A stretch of 64,000 nucleotides of DNA. It comes from Kitasatospora sp. NBC_00374. Lineage in GTDB: Bacteria; Actinomycetota; Actinomycetes; Streptomycetales; Streptomycetaceae. Under the pieces are notes generated by a model that was given only the letters and a program-made list of their open reading frames with translations, was not told the DNA's origin and did no database searches. The stretch lies in the NCBI RefSeq assembly GCF_041434935.1, contig NZ_CP107964.1, forward strand, positions 6,493,001 to 6,557,000. Reading direction: 5' to 3'. How positions within the stretch are numbered: the stretch's first letter is position 1; each line of letters begins with the position of its first letter. Made by a program: the position numbers and the translations under genes. Positions 25,693-34,592 of this stretch are shown one piece after another.

Positions 25693-28311
25693 ATGCGCGT
25701 ACGCCGCGGTACCCCCCGCAGTGCGCCGACGGCCTCCCCGAGCGCCCCCCGCGGCCCCGTCCGGCCCGGCGCGGGCGGGCACCGCCGGGGCGCCCACGCC
25801 GGACCGCCGGCCCGGGAGGACCAGCGCCCCGAACCGCCCGCGCCCGGCCCGCGGCGCGCCCTGCCGCTGCGCCCCCGGACCGTCCGGGCCAAGATCCTCG
25901 CCCTGCTGATGGTCCCCGTGGTCTCGGTGATCGCCCTGTGGTCCTTCGCCACCGTCACCACCGCCCAGAACGTCGCCGACCTGCGCCGCACCCAGAGCCT
26001 CGACCGCGCCCTGCGCATCCCGGCCGAGGCCACCGTGGCCGCCCTGCAGGCCGAACGGTCCGCCGCCGGACAGCTCTCGGCCCTGCCGGGGCTCGCCCGC
26101 GAGAGCGCCCTGCGGGAGGCCGCCGCCACCACCGACCGGGCGGCGGCCCCGCTCACCCTCGCCCCCGGCTACAACCGGGCCGACGCCGAGGGGCTCGGCC
26201 CGGAGACCGCCGGCCGGGTCGACGCCCTCACCGCCGCCGTCGCCGGCCTCGCCGACCTGCGGGCCGGGCTCCTCGCCCGCACCGCCGGCTGGGCCGACGC
26301 CTACGCCGCGTACGGCGCGGCCGTCGACCGGGCGCTGGAGGTCACCGGCGCGGTCGCCGCCCTCCAGGGCCACCGGGCCGGCTCCGACGCCCGGGTGCTG
26401 CTGGAGCTCGCCCACTCCCACGAACTGCTGGCCCGCGAGGACGCGCTGCTGCGCACCGGGCAGGCGGCCGGCCGGCTCACCGAGGAGCAGTTCCGCGAGT
26501 ACGGCGCCACCGCCCACGCCCGCCGGCTCTTCGAGCAGACCGCCGCCCGCGACCTGCGGCCCGGCGACCGGGCCGCGCTGCAGGCCGTCACCGACGGCCC
26601 CGACCACCGCGACCTCACCCGCTACGAGGACGCCGTCCGCACCGCCGCCGACGGCCGGGCCGCGGTCGCGGCGGTCGCCCCCGAGCGCTGGGTGCTCGCC
26701 GCGGACGGCGTCGCCCGCGGCCTGGGCGCCGTCCGGAGCGGGGCCGGCGCCGCCGCCGTCGAACGCTCCGACCCGTACGCCGTCGGCCTGTTCACCCCGG
26801 CGGGGGCCGCCGTGCTGCTCGGCCTGATCGCCGTGGTCGCCTCGCTGCTGATCTCGGTGCAGATCGGCCGCGGCCTGGTCACCGAGCTGATCGGCCTGCG
26901 GAACTCGGCCCTCGAACTGGCCGGCCGCCAACTCCCGTCCACGATGCGGCGGCTGCGGGCCGGCGAGGAGATCGACGTGGAGGCCGAGGCACCGCTGCGC
27001 CCGCACGGCGAGGACGAGATCGGCCAGGTGCACGGCGCCCTCGGCAGCGTCCGGCGGGCGGCCGTGACCGCCGCCGTCGAGCGGGCCGAGGTGCTCTCCG
27101 GCGTCTCCGGCGTGTTCGTCAACCTGGCCCGCCGCAGCCAGGTCCTGGTGCACCGTCAACTCACCCTGCTGGACGCGATGGAGCGCCGCACCGAGGATCC
27201 GGCGGAGCTGGACGACCTGTTCCGGCTGGACCACCTGACCACCCGGATGCGCCGGCACGCCGAAGGGCTGATCATCCTCTCCGGCGCGGCCCCCGGCCGG
27301 GCCTGGCGCCGGCCGGTGCCGCTGGTGGACGTGGTCCGGGCGGCCGTCGCCGAGGTGGAGGACTACGCCCGGGTGGAGGTGCACCGGCTGCCGTTCGCGG
27401 CGGTGACCGGCCCCGCGGTCGCCGACCTCACCCACCTGGTGGCCGAACTGGTCGAGAACGCCACCGGGTTCTCGCCCCCGCACACCAAGGTGCACATCCG
27501 GGGCGAGCAGGTCGGCAACGGCTACGCGCTGGAGATCGAGGACCGGGGGCTGGGCATGGGCCCGGAGGCCCTCGCCGACGCCAACCGGCGGATCGCGGCC
27601 ACCGAACAGGTCGACCTCTTCGACAGTGACCGGCTGGGCCTCTTCGTGGTCAGCCGGCTGGCCAGGAGGCACGAGGTGCGGGTGGCGCTGCGGCCCTCCG
27701 CGTACGGCGGCACCACGGCCGTGGTGCTGCTGCCCACCGCGCTGCTGGAGACACCCGAGCCGGACGGGCCGCCCCCGCGGAGCTCGCTGCCGCCGGCCCG
27801 CCGCCCGGTCGAGCAGGGGCCGGTCGAGCGGCAGCCGGTCGAGCAGCGGCCGGTCGCCGAGCAGCCGGTCGGGCCGCCGGCCACCGCCGTCCCGTTCGGC
27901 GCCCGGGGCGCCGACCCCGGGGTGCTGCGGCCCACACCGTTCCGGCGGGCCGTCGACCGCCCCGAGTGGGGCGCCCCGGCGCCCGCCCCCGCCCCGGCTC
28001 CGGCGGCCCGCCCCAGGCCGCTTGTCGCGCTCGGCCCGCCGGAGGCCTCGCCGGCCCCGCCGCCGGCGGCCGAGGAGGACGAGCTGCCCCGCCGGGTCCG
28101 CCAGGCCAGCCTGGCCCCGCAGCTCCGCGAGGCCCCGCCCCGGCCGCGACCGCGCCCGCGCTCGGCCGGCCCCGCCCCGGCGGGCCGCCACCCGGACGAG
28201 GTCCGTGCCGCGATGTCCGCCTACCAGCAGGGCTGGGCCCGGGGCTCCGCCGCGCCGGCCCCCGTCACCGAGCCCGCCCGCCCCACCGGCCCCGAAGGAG
28301 AGCGTCGATGA
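25693..28311 (+). CDS. Conservon sensor kinase (CvnA-like), nitrate-sensing-domain type
   Basis: An 872-aa membrane kinase, first gene of a four-gene conservon. Order: disordered basic N-terminus (1-60); first helix ILALLMVPVVSVIALWSF near 70-90; extracytoplasmic nitrate/nitrite-sensing-like helical domain to about 365; second helix near 372-392; HAMP-like linker; HATPase_c with N box ELVENATGFSPP near 585 and EDRGLGMG near 616; long Pro/Ala-rich C-terminus with short PVEQ repeats. No classical phospho-acceptor His box is obvious, as usual in CvnA proteins. Stop and next start overlap as ATGA. Confidence 0.88.
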   Translation: MRVRRGTPRSAPTASPSAPRGPVRPGAGGHRRGAHAGPPAREDQRPEPPAPGPRRALPLRPRTVRAKILALLMVPVVSVIALWSFATVTTAQNVADLRRTQSLDRALRIPAEATVAALQAERSAAGQLSALPGLARESALREAAATTDRAAAPLTLAPGYNRADAEGLGPETAGRVDALTAAVAGLADLRAGLLARTAGWADAYAAYGAAVDRALEVTGAVAALQGHRAGSDARVLLELAHSHELLAREDALLRTGQAAGRLTEEQFREYGATAHARRLFEQTAARDLRPGDRAALQAVTDGPDHRDLTRYEDAVRTAADGRAAVAAVAPERWVLAADGVARGLGAVRSGAGAAAVERSDPYAVGLFTPAGAAVLLGLIAVVASLLISVQIGRGLVTELIGLRNSALELAGRQLPSTMRRLRAGEEIDVEAEAPLRPHGEDEIGQVHGALGSVRRAAVTAAVERAEVLSGVSGVFVNLARRSQVLVHRQLTLLDAMERRTEDPAELDDLFRLDHLTTRMRRHAEGLIILSGAAPGRAWRRPVPLVDVVRAAVAEVEDYARVEVHRLPFAAVTGPAVADLTHLVAELVENATGFSPPHTKVHIRGEQVGNGYALEIEDRGLGMGPEALADANRRIAATEQVDLFDSDRLGLFVVSRLARRHEVRVALRPSAYGGTTAVVLLPTALLETPEPDGPPPRSSLPPARRPVEQGPVERQPVEQRPVAEQPVGPPATAVPFGARGADPGVLRPTPFRRAVDRPEWGAPAPAPAPAPAARPRPLVALGPPEASPAPPPAAEEDELPRRVRQASLAPQLREAPPRPRPRPRSAGPAPAGRHPDEVRAAMSAYQQGWARGSAAPAPVTEPARPTGPEGERR

Positions 28312-28718
28312 TCGGCACCACCCACCACGCCGGAGAACTCGACTGGTTGCTCGACGAGTTGGTCGCCCGGGTCGCCCAGGTCAGGTTCGCGGTGATGCTC
28401 TCCGCCGACGGGCTGGCGATGGGGACCTCCGCCGGGATCGGACGTGAGGACAGCGAGCACCTGGCCGCCGTCGCGTCCGGCTTCCACAGCCTGGCCAAGG
28501 GCGCCGGACGGCACTTCGAGGCGGGCGAAGTCCGCCAGACCATGGTCGAGTTGGAACACGGCTTCCTGTTCGTGGCCGCCGCCGGCGAGGGTACCTGCCT
28601 GGCGGTCTTCGCCCGCGCCGACGCCGACCTCGGGCTGGTCGCCTACGAGATGGCCCGGCTGGTCCGCCGCGTCGGCGAGCACCTGTACACCCCGCCGCGC
28701 GGTTCGGTCGGGGGCTGA
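28308..28718 (+). CDS. Roadblock/LC7-domain protein (CvnB-like)
   Basis: A 136-aa roadblock/longin-like protein that in conservons acts as partner or GTPase-activating factor for the CvnD GTPase. The family opening LDWLLDELVARVAQVRFAVM and the segment DGLAMGTSAGI are clear, as is GFLFVAAAGEGTCLAVFA. It overlaps the kinase stop by ATGA and is followed by the DUF742 gene after 4 bases. Confidence 0.92.
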   Translation: MIGTTHHAGELDWLLDELVARVAQVRFAVMLSADGLAMGTSAGIGREDSEHLAAVASGFHSLAKGAGRHFEAGEVRQTMVELEHGFLFVAAAGEGTCLAVFARADADLGLVAYEMARLVRRVGEHLYTPPRGSVGG

Positions 28719-28722
28719 GCAG

Positions 28723-29148
28723 GTGCCGTACCCGCCGCGTTCCTATCCGCCCGGCTCCTCCTTCGGCCTCCCCACCGGGCCCGCCCCCGAGCGGTGGTAC
28801 GACGAGGCGGCCGGCCCGATGGTCCGCCCGTACGCCGTGACCAGGGGCCGGACCAGGCCCGACGGCCGGGAGTTCGACCTGATCGCCCTGGTGGTCGCCG
28901 ACATACCGGCCGACGCCGATCCGCCGGTCGGGCCGGAGCCGGCGGCCATCCTCGACCTGTGCCGCGGCGACGCGCTCTCGGTCGCCGAGATCGCCGCCGA
29001 GGTGGACCTCCCGCTCGGCGTGGTCCGGGTGCTGCTCGGCGACCTGCTGGACGCCGAGTACATCCGGGTGAGCCGCCCCGTACCGCCGGCCCTGCTCCCC
29101 GACGAGCACATCCTCCAGGAGGTCATCGATGGACTCCGCGCACTGTGA
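28723..29148 (+). CDS. DUF742 protein (CvnC-like)
   Basis: A 141-aa DUF742 protein with a winged-helix-like core (RPYAVTRGRTRPDGREFDLIALV, then ALSVAEIAAEVDLPLGVVRVLLGDLLD and DEHILQEVIDGLRAL). CvnC proteins form a membrane complex with the other conservon products. GTG start. Its last 20 bases overlap the GTPase gene. Confidence 0.92.
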   Translation: MPYPPRSYPPGSSFGLPTGPAPERWYDEAAGPMVRPYAVTRGRTRPDGREFDLIALVVADIPADADPPVGPEPAAILDLCRGDALSVAEIAAEVDLPLGVVRVLLGDLLDAEYIRVSRPVPPALLPDEHILQEVIDGLRAL

Positions 29149-29749
29149 CCCGCCGTCACCGGACGCCCCGGTGCTGGCCCTGAAGATCCTGGTGGCCGGC
29201 GGCTTCGGGGTGGGCAAGACCACCCTGGTCGGCGCGGTCAGCGAGATCCGCCCGCTGCGTACCGAGGAGCAGCTCACCGCGGCCGGCCGCGGGGTGGACG
29301 ACCTGGGCGGGGTCGAGCGGAAGACCACCACCACGGTCGCCATGGACTTCGGCCGGATCACCATCCGGGACGGGCTGTCGGTCTACCTGTTCGGCACCCC
29401 GGGACAGGACCGGTTCTGGTTCCTCTGGGACGAGTTGGCCCAGGGGGCGCTGGGCGCCGTGGTGCTCGCCGACACCCGGCGGCTGACCGACTGCTTCCCC
29501 GCGGTGGACTTCTTCGAGCACCGGGGCATCCCGTTCGTGGTCGCCGTCAACCAGTTCGCCGGCAGCCGTGTCTTCCGCCCCCGTGAGGTCTCCCGCGCCC
29601 TCGACCTGGACGAGGCCACGCCGGTGGTGCTGTGCGACGCCCGGCACCGGGGCTCGGGCAAGGACGTGCTGATCAGCCTGGTCGAACACGCCGGGCGGGT
29701 GCACGCCGCCCGGCTGCTCGCCGAGGTCTCCGGACCGGGGCCCGGGTGA
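29129..29749 (+). CDS. Conservon Ras-like GTPase (CvnD-like)
   Basis: A 206-aa small GTPase. P-loop GGFGVGKT is at residues 24-31, a Thr-rich switch I region KTTTTVAMDFG follows, the G3 box appears as FGTPGQDRFWFLWD (DxxG replaced by TPGQ), and NQFAG stands in place of NKxD. This is the bacterial Ras-like GTPase with SRPRB/Gtr-type features seen in all conservons, coupling the kinase signal to downstream targets. Confidence 0.93.
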   Translation: MDSAHCDPPSPDAPVLALKILVAGGFGVGKTTLVGAVSEIRPLRTEEQLTAAGRGVDDLGGVERKTTTTVAMDFGRITIRDGLSVYLFGTPGQDRFWFLWDELAQGALGAVVLADTRRLTDCFPAVDFFEHRGIPFVVAVNQFAGSRVFRPREVSRALDLDEATPVVLCDARHRGSGKDVLISLVEHAGRVHAARLLAEVSGPGPG

Positions 29750-29930
29750 CCGCTGGTGACTGAGCGTCAGCTTCCGGTTCGACGGCCCACCAGGAGTTTC
29801 GACCCTGTTGTTACGGAGCCGTCCGCCCTGTGTTCGTGCGCCGTCCGCCTGGCCGTGTGCCGGTGCCGTTTGGCTGGCCGCCGAGCGAGCGCGGTCCCGC
29901 GCCGCGAGCAGTCCAACGAGGGCAGGCAGC

Positions 29931-31268
29931 ATGAGCAGGCGGACCGTGGCGTCCGGGGGAGACCCCTCCGAAGGGCGTCGGGCAGGTGGGGGAGACCCGG
30001 CCGGGCGGCGCCGGGCCGGGTCCGCGGCCGCTGCCGCCGCCCTGCTGCCGATGCTGCTGGCCACGGCGGCCTGCGGCGGTTCGGCCGACGCGGCGGGCGG
30101 CGACGCCGGTGCCGCGCTGACGGTGATGACCTGGGCCCCCGCCGGTACCGGCTCGACCGACCGCCCCGGGGTGACGGCGCTGGCCGAGGAGATCGGCCGC
30201 GAGGTCAATGCCAAGGGCGGCCGGGCCGGCCGGAAGCTGAAGGTCCTCACCTGCAACGAGCACAACACCGCGGCCGGCGTCACCGCCTGTGCCCAGCAGG
30301 CCGTGGCCGCCCACGCGGTCGCGGTGATCGGCTCGTACAGCCAGTTCGGCGACACCTTCATGCCCACCCTGGAGGCGGCCGGCATCCCGTACCTCGGCGG
30401 GTACGGCGTCTCCGGCTCGGAGTTCAGCAGCCCGCTGTCCTACCCGGTGGCCGGCGGCACCCCGGCCCTGATCGCGGGCAGCGGCCGGCAGCTGGCCGCG
30501 GCCGGCTGCAAGGCTGTCGCGCTGATCCGCCCGGACACCGGCAACGGCGACACCCTCACCCGGTACCTCTCGGCGGCCGTCGCCCCGGCCGGGATCAGGC
30601 TCACCGACGTCAAGGTGCCGGAGCGCGCCGACGCCGCCGGGATGGCCGCCCCGGTGCAGAGGGCGGTCGGCGACGACCGGGCCGGCGGCTGCGTGACGGC
30701 CGCCCTGGGGCCCGAGCAGACCCTGCTCCTGCTGGACGCCTACCGGAAGGCCAACCCGAGGCGCACCCAGCTGGCCTCGGTGATCGGCAGTGTCCACCAG
30801 GCCGTCATCGACTCCACCGGCGGCGCCGGCAGCCCGCTCAACGGCTCGCTGGCGACCGGCTGGTTCCCGCCGGAGACCTCGAAGGTCTGGGACGACCTGC
30901 GGACCACGGCCGGCAACGCGGCCGCCTCGGGCGCCAAGCCGGTCGACACCTCCGACCTCGCCGTGCAGACCACCTGGGTCGCCTACCAGACCTTCCTGCA
31001 GGCGGTCGACCGGATCTCCTCCGCCGGCCAGCCGCTCACCGCGAAGGGCCTGCGGGCACAGCTGGACAGCGGCGACTCGATCGACACCGGGGGCGTCACC
31101 CCGCCGCTCAACTGGGGCCAGGGCGACATGCTGCCCAGCGCGGAGTCGCCCCGGCTCACCAACACCTGGGTCACCTTCCAGCAGGTCAAGGACGGGCGGC
31201 TGACGGAACAGCAGAGCGGCTTCGTGGACGTCCGCTGGGTGCTCACCGGCGGGAAGCCGCCGCAGTAG
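29931..31268 (+). CDS. Periplasmic-binding-like lipoprotein (branched-chain amino acid type)
   Basis: A 445-aa exported protein. A long basic N-terminus precedes a hydrophobic core and lipobox LATAAC. The mature domain matches type I periplasmic-binding proteins of the LivK class (EHNTAAGVTACAQQAVAAHAVAVIGSYSQFGDTFMPTLEAAGIPYLG). No permease or ATPase is adjacent, so it may be an orphan receptor. It follows the conservon after about 180 bases on the same strand; it might supply a ligand signal, but this is only context. Confidence 0.82.
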   Translation: MSRRTVASGGDPSEGRRAGGGDPAGRRRAGSAAAAAALLPMLLATAACGGSADAAGGDAGAALTVMTWAPAGTGSTDRPGVTALAEEIGREVNAKGGRAGRKLKVLTCNEHNTAAGVTACAQQAVAAHAVAVIGSYSQFGDTFMPTLEAAGIPYLGGYGVSGSEFSSPLSYPVAGGTPALIAGSGRQLAAAGCKAVALIRPDTGNGDTLTRYLSAAVAPAGIRLTDVKVPERADAAGMAAPVQRAVGDDRAGGCVTAALGPEQTLLLLDAYRKANPRRTQLASVIGSVHQAVIDSTGGAGSPLNGSLATGWFPPETSKVWDDLRTTAGNAAASGAKPVDTSDLAVQTTWVAYQTFLQAVDRISSAGQPLTAKGLRAQLDSGDSIDTGGVTPPLNWGQGDMLPSAESPRLTNTWVTFQQVKDGRLTEQQSGFVDVRWVLTGGKPPQ

Positions 31269-31340
31269 AGCGGTCGTGGGCGACGCACCGGGCCGCCGTG
31301 CCGTCGGCCGATGCGGCGACCGGCGTCGTACGCTCAAAAT

Positions 31341-32297
31341 GTGATCACCTATCAGCACCGCAGGCTGGCAGCGCTGGCCGACGAGGGCCGCTGGACGGAG
31401 CTGCTCGGCGCCTACCGGCGTACCCGGGCGGCGGCCGTGGCACTGCACGGCCCGGCGGTGGGAGTCGCCGAGGCGGCGCCGTTCGGGCACCTGATCGCCT
31501 TCGGGGCGCCGCCCGAGCTGGCCGCCCGGCTGTTCGACCAGGACGGCGGCCCGGACACCGCCGCCGGCCCGGCCGACCACGACGCCGGGCCGCTGTGGGA
31601 GGTGCTGGCCACCCGTCACTCCTGGCGCCGGCTCGCGCCCCTGCTCGACCCGGAACCGATCCGGCGGCTGGTCACCCACACCCGGGTCCTGCTCGGCGAG
31701 GACCTCTCCACCGAGGCCGAACCAGACCCGGAGGGCGTCCCGCTGGTCCTCGCCGCCTGGGAGGCGGCCGGGCGCCAGGAGGGCGGCCTGGTCCCCGAGT
31801 ACCTGCGCAGCGGCGGAGCGCTCCGGGTCCCGCCGGCGCTGCCCGCCACCCGGGAGGGCCTCGGTCCGGTGAAGCTGCCCGGGGCGGGCGAGCTGGTCCC
31901 GGGGCTGGCCGCCACCCGGCTGCTCGCCACCCTCGCCCCCTGGGCCACGGTGTCGTGCGTACGCGGCACGGGCCCCGACGCGGCCGCCCGGACGGCGCCC
32001 GCCGGCCAGGTCGTCGGCGGGCACCTGCCGTTCACCGCCGCCTACCCCGTCCTGGTCCGGGTCGGCTCCGAGCACCCCTCCACCGGTGCGGCCCACGGCC
32101 GGCTGGCCCTCTGGCGGGTGCTGGCCGCCATGACCGGCGCCGTCCGCCCCGCGCGCGCCGAGATCGAGTCCCTGGTGGCCCGGCTGCGCTGCTTCACCTG
32201 GAGCGAACCGGCCGACGAGCTCCGCTACCTCCACCTCACCCTGGAGGATCCGGCCACCGGCCTGGCCTGGGCGGTCAGCGGCCGCGCGGAGATCTGA
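31341..32297 (+). CDS. Conserved hypothetical protein
   Basis: A 318-aa soluble protein without signal peptide. Opens VITYQHRRLAALADEGRWTELLGAYRRTR and ends LRYLHLTLEDPATGLAWAVSGRAEI. Two AT-rich bases blocks (CTCAAAAT) before the GTG at 31341 may be a -10. No family recognised; composition and codon use match the neighbours. It converges on a methyltransferase gene with an 18-base gap, where GCACGGG (32299-32305) and CCCGTGC (32322-32328) could form a shared terminator hairpin. Confidence 0.72.
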   Translation: MITYQHRRLAALADEGRWTELLGAYRRTRAAAVALHGPAVGVAEAAPFGHLIAFGAPPELAARLFDQDGGPDTAAGPADHDAGPLWEVLATRHSWRRLAPLLDPEPIRRLVTHTRVLLGEDLSTEAEPDPEGVPLVLAAWEAAGRQEGGLVPEYLRSGGALRVPPALPATREGLGPVKLPGAGELVPGLAATRLLATLAPWATVSCVRGTGPDAAARTAPAGQVVGGHLPFTAAYPVLVRVGSEHPSTGAAHGRLALWRVLAAMTGAVRPARAEIESLVARLRCFTWSEPADELRYLHLTLEDPATGLAWAVSGRAEI

Positions 32298-32315
32298 GGC
32301 ACGGGGCCGGCGGGC

Positions 32316-32945
32316 TCAGAGCCCGTGCTCGGCCCGGACCTCCCGCGCCTCGGCCCGGACGGCGACGGCGAGGTAGCGGTCGTCGGTGTCGGTGTAGCCG
32401 GTCAGCTGCCAGCCGCAGGCCGCCAGCAGCGGGCGGAGGTTGGGCTCGGCCCGCAGGTCGTCCGCGGTGATCCGCCGGCCGTGGCGGGCCGCCAGGGCGG
32501 CCCGGCCGACCGGGTGGTAGAGCGCGAGGCGGCCGCCGGGGCGGGTGACCCGGGCGAGCTCGCGCAGGCCGGTGCCGGGGCCCGGCAGATGGGAGATCAG
32601 GCCGGCCCCGAAGACCAGGTCGACGGCGGCGTCGGGGAGCGGCAGCCGGGTGCAGTCGGCCACCAGCAGGGCGGCGTGCGCCCGGTGGGCGCGGGCCCGG
32701 TCGATCATCTCGGGCGTGAGGTCCACGCCCAGCACCGTTCCGTCGGGCCCGACGGCCGCCCGCAGCAGCGGTAGCGCCCGCCCGGTGCCGCAGCCCGCGT
32801 CCAGCACGAACTGCCCGGCTCCGAGACCGAGTTCGGCGATCGCCTCGGCGTAGCGGGGCCCGTCGTCGGGGAACCTCGCATCCCATCCGGCCGCCCGCGC
32901 GGCGAAGAACTCACGGGTACGGGACCGCTCCGCCGCGTCCGACAT
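32316..32945 (-). CDS. Class I SAM-dependent methyltransferase
   Basis: A 209-aa methyltransferase with motif I VLDAGCGTGRALPLL (residues ~43-57), the acidic loop VLGVDLTPEMIDRAR, and the region LPDAAVDLVFGAGLISHLP. ARVTRPGGRLALYHPVGRAAL is a typical post-II segment. The substrate is unknown. ATG at 32945. It is the left neighbour of the siderophore-linked aminotransferase but on the opposite strand and without an iron box of its own. Confidence 0.85.
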   Translation of the reverse strand: MSDAAERSRTREFFAARAAGWDARFPDDGPRYAEAIAELGLGAGQFVLDAGCGTGRALPLLRAAVGPDGTVLGVDLTPEMIDRARAHRAHAALLVADCTRLPLPDAAVDLVFGAGLISHLPGPGTGLRELARVTRPGGRLALYHPVGRAALAARHGRRITADDLRAEPNLRPLLAACGWQLTGYTDTDDRYLAVAVRAEAREVRAEHGL

Positions 32946-33193
32946 GCTCTGCTCTCCCTGGGGTTTCGCTCGCCGCCAGCGTAGCCAACCCGCCCCACCC
33001 GTCCGGCCGGCGGAGCCCTGCCGGGGCCCGCCGGCAGGCCGCCGCCACCGTTCGTGGCCGGTCGGAATCCGGTGGGGTGCGGGCCGTGTCCGACCGGGGT
33101 GGCGGTCGTTGTTCCGGTCGTCGGCGGGGTGTGCGGCCGTCATCCGGTCAGGTGGAGTTCGGTGGCGGTGCGCGGCCGCGCGGCTGCGACCAG

Positions 33194-33212
33194 TAAACTT
33201 AGGCTTACCTAA
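33194..33212. promoter_or_regulatory. Iron box (DmdR/DtxR-type) upstream of dat-ddc
   Basis: TAAACTTAGGCTTACCTAA matches 14 of 19 positions of the actinobacterial iron-box consensus TTAGGTTAGGCTAACCTAA and ends 18 bases before the GTG start at 33231. Iron-loaded DmdR would repress the aminotransferase/decarboxylase operon. Confidence 0.82.
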
Positions 33213-33230
33213 CTTCGAGGGAGCCTGCCC

Positions 33231-34592
33231 GTGACCCCCACCGTCGACACCGCCGTCCCCGTCGGCGACGCGATCCTGCGCCGCCAGCGCATCCGCGAGT
33301 CGGCCGCCCGGACGTACGCCCGGTCCTTTCCGATCGTCCCGGTCCGCGCCAACGGGATGACCGTCGAGGGGGCCGACGGCCGCCGCTACCTCGACTGCCT
33401 CTCCGGCGCCGGCACGCTGGCCCTCGGCCACAACCACCCCGTGGTGCTGGAGGCGATCCGGCGCACCCTGGACAGTGGCGCGCCGCTGCACCTGCTGGAC
33501 CTCGCCACCGCGGAGAAGGACGACTTCACCACCGCCCTGTTCGCCAGCCTGCCGCCCGCGTTCGCCGCCGGCGCGCGGGTGCACTTCTGCGGGCCGGCCG
33601 GCACCGACGCGGTCGAGGCGGCGCTCAAACTGATGCAGACCGCCACCGGCCGGCGCGGTGCACTCGCCTTCACCGGCGCCTACCACGGCATGACGGCGGG
33701 CGCGCTGGCCGTCACCGGCAGCGTCGCCGTCAAATCCCCACTGCCCGGCGGCGGCGAGGTAACCCGGCTCCCTTACCCGTACCCGTACCGCTGCCCGTTC
33801 GGGGTCGGCGAGCGCGGCGCCGAGCTGTCGGCCGCGTACACCGGGCGACTGCTGGACGACCCGTCCGGCGGGGTGGTGCCGCCCGCCGCGATGATCCTGG
33901 AGGCCGTCCAGGGCGAGGGCGGTGTGGTGCCCGCCCCGGACGGCTGGCTGCGCGAGATGCGGCGCATCACCGCCGAGCGCGGCATCCCGCTGATCGTCGA
34001 CGAGGTGCAGACCGGCGTCGGCCGCACCGGCGCGATGTGGGCCGTCGAGCACAGCGGGATCATGCCGGACGCGATGGTGCTCTCCAAGGCGATCGGCGGC
34101 AGCCTCCCGCTGGCCGTGGTGGTCTACCGCGAGCAGTACGACGGTTGGGAGCCGGGCGCGCACACCGGCACCTTCCGCGGCAACACCCTCGCGATGGCGG
34201 CCGGCGCGGCCACCCTGCGGTACGTCGAGGCCAACGGCCTGGTGGCCCGGGCCGAGCTGGTCGGCGCCCGGATCACCGCCCGGCTGGACGGGCTCAAGGC
34301 CCGGGTGCCGGCCGTCGGCGACGTCCGCGGCCGCGGCCTGATGATCGGGATCGAACTGGTCGACCCGGCCGGCGACGCGGACAGCTGCGGCGCCCTGCCG
34401 CCCGACCCGGAGCTCGCGGTCGAGGTCCGCCGGGCCTGCCTGGAGCGCGGCCTGATCGTCGAACTCGGCGGCCGCCACGACGCCGTGCTGCGCCTGCTCC
34501 CGCCGCTCACCATCAGCGACGAGCAGACCGAGGCGGTGCTCGAGCGCCTCTGCGACGCCGTCGAGACCGCCGCGGCCGGGCACCGGCGGTGA
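33231..34592 (+). CDS. Diaminobutyrate-2-oxoglutarate aminotransferase (Dat-like)
   Basis: A 453-aa class III PLP aminotransferase. It should turn aspartate semialdehyde and glutamate into L-2,4-diaminobutyrate. Visible: FCGPAGTDAVEAALKLMQTATGR (cofactor-phosphate region), AYHGMT, ILEAVQGEGGV, VDEVQTGVGRTG and the PLP lysine Lys286 in LSKAIGG. RhbA/EctB-type siderophore and ectoine enzymes share this pattern; the coupled decarboxylase and the iron box favour siderophore precursor supply. The decarboxylase start overlaps its stop as GTGA. Confidence 0.88.
   Translation: MTPTVDTAVPVGDAILRRQRIRESAARTYARSFPIVPVRANGMTVEGADGRRYLDCLSGAGTLALGHNHPVVLEAIRRTLDSGAPLHLLDLATAEKDDFTTALFASLPPAFAAGARVHFCGPAGTDAVEAALKLMQTATGRRGALAFTGAYHGMTAGALAVTGSVAVKSPLPGGGEVTRLPYPYPYRCPFGVGERGAELSAAYTGRLLDDPSGGVVPPAAMILEAVQGEGGVVPAPDGWLREMRRITAERGIPLIVDEVQTGVGRTGAMWAVEHSGIMPDAMVLSKAIGGSLPLAVVVYREQYDGWEPGAHTGTFRGNTLAMAAGAATLRYVEANGLVARAELVGARITARLDGLKARVPAVGDVRGRGLMIGIELVDPAGDADSCGALPPDPELAVEVRRACLERGLIVELGGRHDAVLRLLPPLTISDEQTEAVLERLCDAVETAAAGHRR

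Noticed and set aside
27790..27880. Tandem PVEQ-type repeats as a separate repeat element
   Set aside because: They are a low-complexity part of the conservon kinase C-terminus, not an independent DNA repeat.
22666..28191. 1841-codon open frame on the minus strand
   Set aside because: It runs antisense to the RNA ligase, P450, MHYT and conservon kinase genes; its composition is Gly/Arg/Pro/Ala-rich without domains. Long antisense frames are normal at this GC content.
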